A stretch of 64,000 nt of DNA from Gemmiger formicilis. Its GTDB lineage: Bacteria; Bacillota; Clostridia; Oscillospirales; Ruminococcaceae. The notes below the pieces were generated by a model. That model was given only the letters and a program-made list of their open reading frames with translations. It had not been told where the DNA came from and did not search any database. A program made the position numbers and the translations under genes. Shown piece by piece: positions 33,078 through 40,481 of this stretch; position 1 is the first letter of the stretch, and each line of letters opens with the position of its first letter. The stretch is from contig NZ_JANGCG010000001.1 in assembly GCF_024462815.1 (NCBI RefSeq), positions 62,001 to 126,000 of the forward strand, written 5' to 3'.

Positions 33078-35186
33078 ATGACAAATCTCGAACGAGCAAT
33101 AAAAGATGGTTATGCACATATTATTGGAGAAAAAGGCAAAGAGAAAATTACATATGTTTCTTCTAATAACCATGTAGAAAATTATAGCGATCCGGAAGAA
33201 AAGGTCCGTGCTGAATTTTGGGCTGAGCTGATTTATAAATACGAATACCCGGTCAATCGGATTAAAATAGAAGTGACTGTACCTGATCGTCTGCCGACAG
33301 ATCGTGCGGATATTGTTGTTTTCCGTGATGACGAGTGCAAGCGTCCCTATGCTGTGGTTGAGTGTAAAAAAGACGGTGTTACGGATGCCGAATTCAACCA
33401 GGCGATAGAGCAGGGCGTTGGCAATGCTACTTGGGTGAAACTTCGGGCTGACTATGTTGTAATTATCGCTGGTGGCACTCGTCGCGTTCTGGATGTTACC
33501 GATAAATTCGGCGCATTGGAGCGTGAGCAAAACATCCTGGCTGATTTGCCTCATGCATATGGAAAGCCCCAAGAATTTAGATTCTATAAGGGAAGCAAAA
33601 ATGATATTAAGCCGGTAGACCGAGAAGATCTCATTGCTGCTATTAAGAAATGCCACCAAACGCTGTGGGGTGGTGGTCGCCTTTCCCCGCCGACTGCTTT
33701 TGGAGAACTGTGCAAATTAATCTTCGTAAAAATCAGTGATGAGCAAAAACCTCGAAAAAAAGGTGAGCCTTACCAGTTTCAGATAAAGACGCACGAGCCT
33801 GCTTCTAAACTGGCTGAACGAATCAATGCTTTGTACGATGAGCAGAAAAAGAAAGACCCTGAAGTCTTTACTGACTCTATCAAAGTGGATGATCGAGTGT
33901 TACGGACGGTAGTTTCTCATCTTGAAGCGATCAATCTGCACGAAACAGACCTTGATGTAAAAGGTGTGGCATTTGAGCAATTCATGGATGGATTTTTTAA
34001 AGGCGATTTTGGTCAATATTTTACGCCTCGTCCGATCATTGAGTTTGCTGTAAAGATGACGGCGCCGGAGCACGACTGGGATGTGCTGGATACCTCCTGT
34101 GGGTCAGGCGGTTTTTTGTTGTATGCGCTAGACTACATTCGCCATCAGGCCACCGAGTATTACGAAAAAGGCAGTGCGGATCACTACCGCTATTGGCACG
34201 ATTTTGCGGAGAAACACCTTTATGGAATCGAGATCAATGATGAGATTGCACGCGTTGCGAAGATGAATATGATCGTGCATGATGATGGACATACCAATGT
34301 GATCAGCTACGATGCATTAGAGAGTATTGATAAGATTGCAGCACATAACCCTGGTTTTCAAAAAGATAAGTTTGATCTGATTTTGACCAATCCTCCTTTT
34401 GGTTCCACGGTGAACGGGGCCGAAAAACCGTATCTCAGCACCTTTGAGTTGGGTAACACCTATGACAAAAAAGGAAAAGCAAAGCCCAGAAAAAACCAGA
34501 GTTCGGAAGTCCTATTTGTTGAACGCATTTGTGAGTTCCTCAAACCGGGTACAGGAAAAGCGGCTATCGTTTTGCCTGATGGAATTTTGACAAATAGTTC
34601 TTCCCAATATGTACGAGATTTCATTTTAGAGAAATTCCAATTGCTTGCAGTAATTAGTTTGCCTAAAGATGCCTTCGCTCATTTTGGAGCAGGGGTCAAT
34701 GCATCAGTTGTTTTTTTGAGGAAAAAGAACTATGATGAAGTAACTGACTATGATGTTCCATTGGCTAGTCTTACAACGGCTGATTTTTGTGAGAAAGGAG
34801 AAGTTCTTTTTAACAATACTAATTCGATTGATTTGGTCGGAAAAACCACGGTATTCGATGTTGATTGTAGTTGTGCGGTTTCTAATCATATCACTCGGTT
34901 AAAGTTAAAAGACGGAGTGGATCCTTATTATGTGGCAGCATTTTTTAATATGCTGCTGCGATTAGACTATTGGAAATTTTTGTGCACAAACTTTAATAAT
35001 CAATCTGGAATTAACAATGAAACATTAAAAAAAGTTAGGATAATTCTGCCGGATATTGATAAGCAAAGGGAGTTTGCCGGAGAAGTTGTTTCTCACTATA
35101 AAAAAGCTATTCAATTAAGAGAGCAGGCGGACAGAGAAGTATCGATGGCGAAAGATGAATTTGAGAAAAAAATACTAGGTGAATGA
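33078..35186 (+). CDS. Single-chain nuclease-N6-adenine DNA methyltransferase (type I/IIG-like)
   Basis: 702 residues starting after AGGAGG. Residues about 40-150 look like an HsdR N-terminal PD-(D/E)xK domain: Asp78 in RADIVVF and Glu95-Cys-Lys97 in AVVECKK. Residues 190-300 resemble HsdM_N. The methyltransferase has motif I near 336-346 (LDTSCGSGGF) and motif IV NPPF at 438-441. The last 130 residues (TRLKLKDG, ILPDIDKQREF) resemble half an HsdS target-recognition domain. It may both recognise and modify, and possibly cut, DNA. No separate HsdR or HsdS is present. Its stop overlaps the next gene. Confidence 0.8.
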   Translation: MTNLERAIKDGYAHIIGEKGKEKITYVSSNNHVENYSDPEEKVRAEFWAELIYKYEYPVNRIKIEVTVPDRLPTDRADIVVFRDDECKRPYAVVECKKDGVTDAEFNQAIEQGVGNATWVKLRADYVVIIAGGTRRVLDVTDKFGALEREQNILADLPHAYGKPQEFRFYKGSKNDIKPVDREDLIAAIKKCHQTLWGGGRLSPPTAFGELCKLIFVKISDEQKPRKKGEPYQFQIKTHEPASKLAERINALYDEQKKKDPEVFTDSIKVDDRVLRTVVSHLEAINLHETDLDVKGVAFEQFMDGFFKGDFGQYFTPRPIIEFAVKMTAPEHDWDVLDTSCGSGGFLLYALDYIRHQATEYYEKGSADHYRYWHDFAEKHLYGIEINDEIARVAKMNMIVHDDGHTNVISYDALESIDKIAAHNPGFQKDKFDLILTNPPFGSTVNGAEKPYLSTFELGNTYDKKGKAKPRKNQSSEVLFVERICEFLKPGTGKAAIVLPDGILTNSSSQYVRDFILEKFQLLAVISLPKDAFAHFGAGVNASVVFLRKKNYDEVTDYDVPLASLTTADFCEKGEVLFNNTNSIDLVGKTTVFDVDCSCAVSNHITRLKLKDGVDPYYVAAFFNMLLRLDYWKFLCTNFNNQSGINNETLKKVRIILPDIDKQREFAGEVVSHYKKAIQLREQADREVSMAKDEFEKKILGE

Positions 35187-35896
35187 TTGTGGATATAAAT
35201 AGAGTTAGGACGGTTTATGGGTGGCTAATCAATATTGCAAACAATCCAAATTGTATGACATTCCCTGTTGCGTTACCGGATATTCAAAGTATTAAGAATG
35301 GCCTAATCAAAATTTCTCATGACATTGAAAAGGAATCCCCGTATTTCAGCCAAGAGCTGTTTGAGATGAAAGACCGTATGTTTGTTGGATATGGGACGAT
35401 TAATCCGGTTGTGTTTGGACAAGCCATAGAAATTTTAAAGTCACTTCAGCAAGCAGATAATACAAAGGGATCGGGAGTATGGGATCTCATTCATCCAAAG
35501 ATTGCTTTGGTGTCCCAAAAGCTATTTGAAGATGGTCACTATGCAAATGCCGCTGAGGATGCATTTGTTGAGATCAATGACCGAGTAAAAAAACTGTTCA
35601 TGAAGGTAAATCCCACTGCATCCAAAATTCCAGATGGTCATACTGCGATGAACATGGTATTCTCTGATAACGCTCCTTTGGTGGAGTTTTGTGATCGCTC
35701 GACCGAGACGGGAAGCAACATACAAAAAGGCTATATGCAGATGTTGGCAGGAGCCATGTCTGCACTGAGAAATCCAAAAGCTCATGCCAATATCACCATT
35801 ACTAAGGATGATGCAATGCGTCGTCTGATGTTTGCCAGTATGTTGATGTATAAAATTGATGAGGCTATAGACTATTCAGAAATACAAGAAAGATAG
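35183..35896 (+). CDS. TIGR02391-family protein with HEPN-like motif
   Basis: 237 residues, ATG overlapping the methyltransferase stop (ATGA), so the two are translationally coupled. The C-terminal half, from WDLIHPKIALVSQKLFEDGHYANAA to the end, fits the TIGR02391 family. ALRNPKAH (near residue 198) is an Arg-x4-His, the catalytic signature of HEPN ribonucleases. The N-terminal 90 residues are helical and unrecognised. A plausible reading is an RNase effector controlled by the methyltransferase partner; that is an inference. Confidence 0.7.
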   Translation: MIVDINRVRTVYGWLINIANNPNCMTFPVALPDIQSIKNGLIKISHDIEKESPYFSQELFEMKDRMFVGYGTINPVVFGQAIEILKSLQQADNTKGSGVWDLIHPKIALVSQKLFEDGHYANAAEDAFVEINDRVKKLFMKVNPTASKIPDGHTAMNMVFSDNAPLVEFCDRSTETGSNIQKGYMQMLAGAMSALRNPKAHANITITKDDAMRRLMFASMLMYKIDEAIDYSEIQER

Positions 35897-35913
35897 AGAA
35901 AGAGGTGAGAAAA

Positions 35914-36747
35914 ATGATTCGTATGGAAGGACTTTTTAGCGAGTCTTTTGGAGGAACTTGCACTATACGAGGTTACGCTCGATATGATGAGATTGTTGAG
36001 TTGTCATATCCTCATCCAGGTTATCAACGCCCGGTAGACGATGTTCATGTGGGTGAGATTTCAATGTTTATCACTTCTGGATCAAATAGCTTCAGCCCAG
36101 AAGTGGTTTTAGCATATACTGCAAAGTATGATTATTATAAGGAGGGCGCTGTATCTGGAATAGACGCAATTGCAGACATCCGGAACGGCAATGGATTTAC
36201 TTCTAATATTGATGGAATTTCTTTCAAAAAGATCCGCAAAGTAAATAACGGGTATTTATATGAGATCTCTATTCCATATGAAAAGAAATTAATAGATGAA
36301 GAGAAGCCATTTCGTCGAGTAGATGGAAATCATCGCCTGCAAGCTATGGAACAACTAGTATCTACAGGACAAATTAGCAGTACATATTTGATACCTTTTT
36401 GCCTGATTTTATTTGCAGATACTGATTCCTTAAAAGATGAAAAGGTTATTTTCCACAACATCAATTCTAAAGCAGTCCCCTTAAAATCTGAGCAACTTCT
36501 CAAAAGTGTTTTGATCCAACAACATGACGGATTGGATTTTAATGATAGAGAATTGATAGAAAAATTTGGGCCAGAGTATCTTCTTGCAAGGAAAATATTG
36601 AGTGCCAATCCTCTTATTGTTAGAAAATTAGGATACATAGAGTGGATACATCCTCGTATTTTGAGCACCCTTGTTGATCTGATTAACTATGTTCAGGAAA
36701 AAAGTGGAACCAGGATTGAAACATTAGAACAACAGGTAGTTCGTTGA
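35914..36747 (+). CDS. DGQHR/DndB-like protein
   Basis: 277 residues from the ATG behind AAAGAGGTG. FRRVDGNHRLQAMEQL is a variant of the DGQHR box of DndB-type proteins, followed by IPFCLILFADTDSLKDEKVIFHNIN and VPLKSEQLL, the conserved region seen in that group. DndB is the regulator of phosphorothioate DNA modification, but no dndA/C/D/E genes are visible. The C-terminus is short for the family and ends where the next reading frame begins, so it may be truncated. Confidence 0.6.
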   Translation: MIRMEGLFSESFGGTCTIRGYARYDEIVELSYPHPGYQRPVDDVHVGEISMFITSGSNSFSPEVVLAYTAKYDYYKEGAVSGIDAIADIRNGNGFTSNIDGISFKKIRKVNNGYLYEISIPYEKKLIDEEKPFRRVDGNHRLQAMEQLVSTGQISSTYLIPFCLILFADTDSLKDEKVIFHNINSKAVPLKSEQLLKSVLIQQHDGLDFNDRELIEKFGPEYLLARKILSANPLIVRKLGYIEWIHPRILSTLVDLINYVQEKSGTRIETLEQQVVR

Positions 36748-37058
36748 GATTACTCCGTGTAGATCAGCATAGCGAAGGTGTGACTGGACAAATATCAGAT
36801 CGTATATTGCGAGATATTGAGATGTCTGGATTGGTAATTGCTGATTTAAGTAGTGGTAGAGCAAATATTCCACATGAAATAGGATTTGCAATGGGCCTAA
36901 AAAAAGGACTAATTTTGATTCATAACGGGACAGATGCGGAAGCGGATGAACACACACCTTCAAACATAAAAATGTATGAGCAAATTAGATTTAATCAAGA
37001 TTATCATAAGTTGGAAACAGAATTGAAGGCAAAATTGATTGATTATTATAAGCTTTAA
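36744..37058 (+). pseudogene. N-terminally truncated nucleotide-binding (TIR-like/deoxyribosyltransferase-like) protein
   Basis: 104 codons from a TTG overlapping the previous stop. LRVDQHSEGVTGQISDRILRDIE and SGLVIADLSSGRANIPHEIGFAMGLKKGLILI (shown in parts) are the C-terminal part of Rossmann-like predicted nucleotide-binding proteins that begin with an FVxMPF strand. That strand and about 40 residues are missing; the frame upstream is open for only eight codons. It is probably the remains of a separate gene or of a fusion with the DGQHR protein. Confidence 0.55.
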
Positions 37059-37069
37059 GGAGATGCCGT

Positions 37070-38083
37070 ATGCCAATGTGGTTATGTCGCGCCGGACGAT
37101 ACGGCGAGTTTGAGAATAAATTTCTTGAGGACAGTAAGGTATACTGCACCTGGGACAATCTATCTGAATCAATCATGCAGTTCCACACCAAGCAGGACTT
37201 GCAGCAATATTTTGTGGATAACAACCCAGATGTAAAGGTAAAAACAGCGATGAACTGGGCGAGCCAGGTCTGGCCGTTTGCCCATGAGATGAAAAAGGGA
37301 GAGATTGTTGTCCTGCCCAGCAAGATCAAGCCTGTAATTCATTTTGGCAAGATCACAGGTAATTATGAATTCTTACCTAACAACGATAATCCTTATTATC
37401 ATGCGCATCAGGTAGATTGGTTTGCCTGTGACATTCCCCGCACAGCTTTTGACCAAGACATCTTATATTCCTTTGGGGCTTTTATGACCATTTGCCGTAT
37501 CAAGCAGGAAGATCGCATAAAAGCAGTCATCAATGCCCATAAACAGGGAAAGAAAGCGCCCCAAATTACTCCGCAAGAGCCACAGGATGATGAAGAGGCA
37601 CGAGATATTGAAAATGAAGCCTTGGGGGTTATCACAAATCTGATAATCCAGAAGACTAAGGGGCATGGTTTAGCAAAAATTGTAGATGCCATTCTTCGAG
37701 CAAAGGGATTCACTACATATGTCAGCCCGGCCGGACCGGACAAAGGTGTGGATATTCTGGCTTCTGCGGGCACACTTGGTTTTGGAAGTCCCAAAATTTG
37801 TGTTCAGGTTAAGTCCACGGACGCGCCAGTGGATCGGATTGTTTTGGATCAGTTGGGCGGGGTGATGAAAAACTTTGGTGCCGAATATGGCCTGTTAGTG
37901 TCATGGAGTGGGTTCAAATCTTCGGTCATCAATGAGACGGCTAAACAGTTCTTTGAAATCCGGCTTTGGACCCACAAAGAAATTATTGAGGAGTTTCTGC
38001 GATACTACGATCAGATGGACGATGAAATCAAAGAGCTGATCCCTCTCAAAAAGATTTGGGTCGTGAGCAACGATGATCAATAA
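37070..38083 (+). CDS. Mrr-like restriction endonuclease with PUA/EVE-like N-terminal domain
   Basis: 337 residues, start after AAGGAG. The nuclease domain has Asp228 in DKGVDIL and Gln246-Val-Lys248 in CVQVKST. The N-terminal half (MKKGEIVVLPSK, HFGKITGNYEFLP) matches that of the protein at 14,361, as does the tail KELIPLKKIWV versus KKMIPLKKVYI. It probably restricts DNA bearing modified bases. Lying after the methyltransferase genes it could act on foreign DNA with the wrong modification, while avoiding host marks. Confidence 0.85.
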   Translation: MPMWLCRAGRYGEFENKFLEDSKVYCTWDNLSESIMQFHTKQDLQQYFVDNNPDVKVKTAMNWASQVWPFAHEMKKGEIVVLPSKIKPVIHFGKITGNYEFLPNNDNPYYHAHQVDWFACDIPRTAFDQDILYSFGAFMTICRIKQEDRIKAVINAHKQGKKAPQITPQEPQDDEEARDIENEALGVITNLIIQKTKGHGLAKIVDAILRAKGFTTYVSPAGPDKGVDILASAGTLGFGSPKICVQVKSTDAPVDRIVLDQLGGVMKNFGAEYGLLVSWSGFKSSVINETAKQFFEIRLWTHKEIIEEFLRYYDQMDDEIKELIPLKKIWVVSNDDQ

Positions 38084-38274
38084 TTAAAATGCTTTGATGA
38101 AGAATCCATCGTATGATATAATTAGTTTGTAAGGTGTAAATCATCCTCAATTTACTGGCAACACCATGGCAACAAAAAATCAGATAGCCCCTACTATCTG
38201 AATAATGAAAATAATGCCCATACCCTGAGCTAAATTCCATAAGCAAATCTGTTTAGAAAACTTCTGACAGGAGC
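38084..38274. other. Intergenic stretch between Mrr-like gene and second attachment-like site
   Basis: About 190 nt with no supported gene. It contains CAGATAG/CTATCTG around a short loop near 38,182-38,201, a possible weak terminator for the Mrr-like gene, and an AT-rich run with TATAAT near 38,118. Confidence 0.4.
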
Positions 38275-38296
38275 GAGTGGAAATAATGGCGAAAGC
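38275..38296 (+). other. Degenerate attachment-like site
   Basis: Starts GAGTGGAAATAATGGCGAAA and matches the guaA attachment region (from 24,895) at 18 of 22 positions, with the same downstream sequence. It marks the left border of the collapsed second element. Confidence 0.6.
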
Positions 38297-38478
38297 TAAA
38301 TAGGACCTGTATATTGAACGTTCTATCGTTCAATATACAGGCTCTTTCTTTTTGCTGACTCCGTTTTGACTCCCGTTAGTTAGTGGTTGGTAGAAAAAAT
38401 ACCTTTTAGGAGCTGTGCAATAAGGAAATCTTCAGATGTTTTTCCCGTTGATTTGTTGGCAGCAGTCCTTTTGGAATC
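38285..38478. pseudogene. Second copy of the element left end with XRE 3' fragment
   Basis: Nearly identical to 24,904-25,085: the same AAAGCTAAATAG start, terminator hairpin, paired TGACTCC site, TTAGTTAGTGGTTGGTAG and the last codons of the XRE gene. The match breaks at about 38,475-38,478, at an AATC shared with the relaxase gene. Confidence 0.85.
38304..38353 (+). terminator. Second copy of the element terminator
   Basis: TATATTGAACG and CGTTCAATATA with ACCTG/CAGGC flanks and a T-rich tail; a duplicate of the hairpin at 24,922. Confidence 0.7.
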
Positions 38479-38755
38479 TTATGCTAAAGCGTGAGCAAAA
38501 AGGCTTGACGAACCTTTTGCGACGGCACGGTATCGACTCTGTAAAAGAACAATCTCGTGAACAAGAACGCGAGGAAAGATAAGGAGTACAACATAACACA
38601 TAACGATTTGGGCCGCTGGGCAAATATCCGCCTTGCATTTATCAAACAGCACCGCTCGCAGCTGTACCAAGGTCTACTGAAAGAAAATAAGCTGCACAGC
38701 TACTTGGCAGAATTTGATCGTTAGGTGCGCGATGCCCTGATTTTGACCGAGGAAA
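38478..38755 (+). pseudogene. Relaxase 3' end and broken TnpV copy
   Basis: Closely similar to 29,850-30,125. It encodes the relaxase tail (LMLKREQKGLTNLLRRHGID in sense, without a start) and then a TnpV copy beginning at GGCCGCTGGGCAAATAT. The TnpV frame has lost its ATG (ATA) and is interrupted by TAG in GATCGTTAGGTG. Confidence 0.8.
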
Positions 38756-38850
38756 TTGGAATGGAATGAAAGCTGTATAAAGGAACGTGCAGACAATTTA
38801 GCAAACAAGGCAAACGAAATATGGGTTTGCCAGTAAAAACGCTAGTAAGG

Positions 38851-38868
38851 TGACTCCCGATTGACTCC
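38851..38868 (+). repeat. Paired TGACTCC arm site (right end)
   Basis: TGACTCC, four bases, TGACTCC, about 105 nt left of the attachment-like GAGTTTGAATAA. Mirrors the left-end pair at 24,976. Confidence 0.5.
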
Positions 38869-38972
38869 TTTTACTTGGAAAACCAAGAAAATTTGCAAAC
38901 TATGAGCAAAAGTTGCTTTCTAAAATGCACGATTCAACATCAGAAAATACTGAGGAAGAATCCTATGCCCTC

Positions 38973-38984
38973 GAGTTTGAATAA
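38973..38984 (+). other. Internal attachment-site remnant
   Basis: GAGTTTGAATAA is identical to the first 12 nt of attL and attR and is preceded by TC as at attR. It separates the collapsed second element from the third. Confidence 0.55.
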
Positions 38985-39170
38985 ATTGAGAATCCGAAAA
39001 AGCCTAGTGTTTATGCGGGTTTGCGGCATTTCAAGAGGCCTTTTGATAACAAATTGATAACAGTCATATAAATGCGATTATTCTCACTATCAAGTGGTTT
39101 GCAGGTAGCGGAATGATTTTCAAGCGGCTTGTATGACTGGTGTTCAGAGCCATACTCTGAATAAATCCAT

Positions 39171-39236
39171 ATTATTTATAACGCCCTTAGCTGTGGGTAG
39201 TAACTCATAGCTAAGGGCGTTTTGTTGTCTTTATCT
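39171..39236 (-). terminator. Possible terminator after XRE gene
   Basis: ACGCCCTTAGCT (39181-39192) and AGCTAAGGGCGT (39210-39221) are a perfect 12-bp inverted repeat, flanked by TTTATA and TTTTG. It ends the minus-strand XRE gene. Confidence 0.75.
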
Positions 39237-39770
39237 TTATTTGTCGGATTGGAGGTGGTCTTTGAAAGCGTCAACAAGAGCGTCGCTAAGTTCCTGCGAG
39301 GGAACTTTCGCCCAAAGCTGCGTGGTGTCATATTTCGGGTAGTAATAACGCCATCGGTCATATTCTTCTCTGCTGATTTCCTCGGAAGATAACTTGTCCG
39401 CCTGTTCTTTCCAAGCACAGAGCATTTTCAGTAGCTCGGCGGCGTCCTTGCCTTTGTCCTTGTTGACTTTTAAGCAGACCTCTCCGTCTGCTTCGCTGAC
39501 GGTCAGACCGTAAATATCTTCAAGGGTAAATAAGGTGTGCATAAGTCCGATGTAGCTGTCAATGTCGGGAACAGAGAGAGCCTGTGGGGAAACATCAAGC
39601 ACCTGCGCCAATGCCGCCGTTAAGTCTGCTTTCGGTGTGCGTGTGCCTGTTTCGTACTGAGCCAAACGCACATCAGCGGACTTTTCGGGAAAACCGACAG
39701 CCGTACCGAGATATTTCTGCGTCATACCACGCAGAAGCCTAAAAAAATGTATTCTTTCGCCAATAGCCAT
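39237..39770 (-). CDS. XRE-family repressor of the right-hand element
   Basis: 177 residues. The HTH is MAIGERIHFFRLLRGMTQKYLG and VRLAQYETGTRTP (two parts). The C-terminal region is charged and resembles repressors of Clostridia transposons. It is divergent from excisionase and a truncated integrase, the same layout as the left element, but the protein is not closely similar to the one at 25,000. Confidence 0.85.
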   Translation of the reverse strand: MAIGERIHFFRLLRGMTQKYLGTAVGFPEKSADVRLAQYETGTRTPKADLTAALAQVLDVSPQALSVPDIDSYIGLMHTLFTLEDIYGLTVSEADGEVCLKVNKDKGKDAAELLKMLCAWKEQADKLSSEEISREEYDRWRYYYPKYDTTQLWAKVPSQELSDALVDAFKDHLQSDK

Positions 39771-39877
39771 AGTGTTTCACTCCTTGCCTTATGTATCTGC
39801 AAGTAGTATAGCATATAAGTTTAGGAATTGTCAAGAGAAAATGAAACAAAAAAGTTTAATATTTTCTTGAAAGCCAC

Positions 39878-39935
39878 TTGACAAAAGCAAATATGCTTAG
39901 TATAATTAAAGGGCATTAAGCAAATGCGCTTAATA
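39878..39935 (+). promoter_or_regulatory. Excisionase promoter with paired operators
   Basis: TTGACA (39878-39883) and TATAAT (39901-39906) are 17 nt apart. AAGCAAATATGCTTA lies in the spacer and TTAAGCAAATGCGCTTAA (39917-39934) just downstream; both are imperfect palindromes with AAGC/GCTT arms and a central AAAT. They are probable XRE operators. The leader to 40,090 holds no other gene. Confidence 0.7.
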
Positions 39936-40089
39936 AATGCAACTGAATGACCGTCTGAATGGGATATGTCTTTGCAAGGACTTTCCGAAAAGGAAACGAG
40001 CGAAGCAACGCCGCTGAAATGGGGCAGGCACAGAAAAACGACATTCGGGTAAAACGGCAACTTGAAAATTTAATGAAAGGACTGATGAT

Positions 40090-40278
40090 ATGGAAAACAA
40101 ATTCATTCGTGCCGATGATGTGGCACAGGAACTAAGCGTATCAAAGCCCTATGCCTATAAGCTCATCAGAAAGCTGAACGAGGAACTGAAAGCACAGGGA
40201 TTTATTACGATTGCAGGGCGTGTAAACCGCCAGTATTTTTATGAAAGGCTCTACGGAGCAGGAAAGGAGAGTAAATAA
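40090..40278 (+). CDS. Excisionase-type small HTH protein
   Basis: 62 residues: FIRADDVAQELSVSKPYAYKLIRKLNEEL is a Xis/MerR-like helix-turn-helix, similar in sequence and position to the protein at 25,884. The stop overlaps the next start (ATG after TAATG). Confidence 0.82.
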   Translation: MENKFIRADDVAQELSVSKPYAYKLIRKLNEELKAQGFITIAGRVNRQYFYERLYGAGKESK

Positions 40279-40481
40279 TGCCAGTATTCAAAAATGAGGA
40301 CAACGGCACTTGGTATGTAATGGCGAGATATGTGAACTGGAAAGGCGAACGCAAGCAGAAATGCAAGCGGGGTTTCGCCACAAAGAAAGAAGCGCAGGAA
40401 TGGGAGCGAATGTTTCAGTTACAAAACTCGTCTGACCTTGATATGAGTTTTGAAGCCTTTACGGAACTGTATACACAATGA
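40278..40481 (+). pseudogene. Truncated tyrosine integrase (N-terminal domain only)
   Basis: 67 codons. GTWYVMARYVNWKGERKQKCKRGFATKKEAQEWE (in parts) is the AP2-like arm-binding domain and the start of the core-binding domain, then the frame stops at ELYTQ. All catalytic residues are missing. The break fuses directly to the tnpV start, so a deletion removed the rest; the element cannot move without help. Confidence 0.85.

Larger units (their letters stand above)
38756..39170. other. Decayed sequence with right-end sites
   Basis: No credible gene. It contains the third paired TGACTCC site (38851-38868), GAGTTTGAATAA (38973-38984) matching the start of the attachment site, and GATAACAAATTGATAACA near 39,046-39,063. 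A 60-codon ORF here has no family features and is not called. Confidence 0.5.

Noticed and set aside
38875..39057. 60-codon ORF in the decayed island segment
   Set aside because: No ribosome site and no family features; it crosses the internal attachment remnant.
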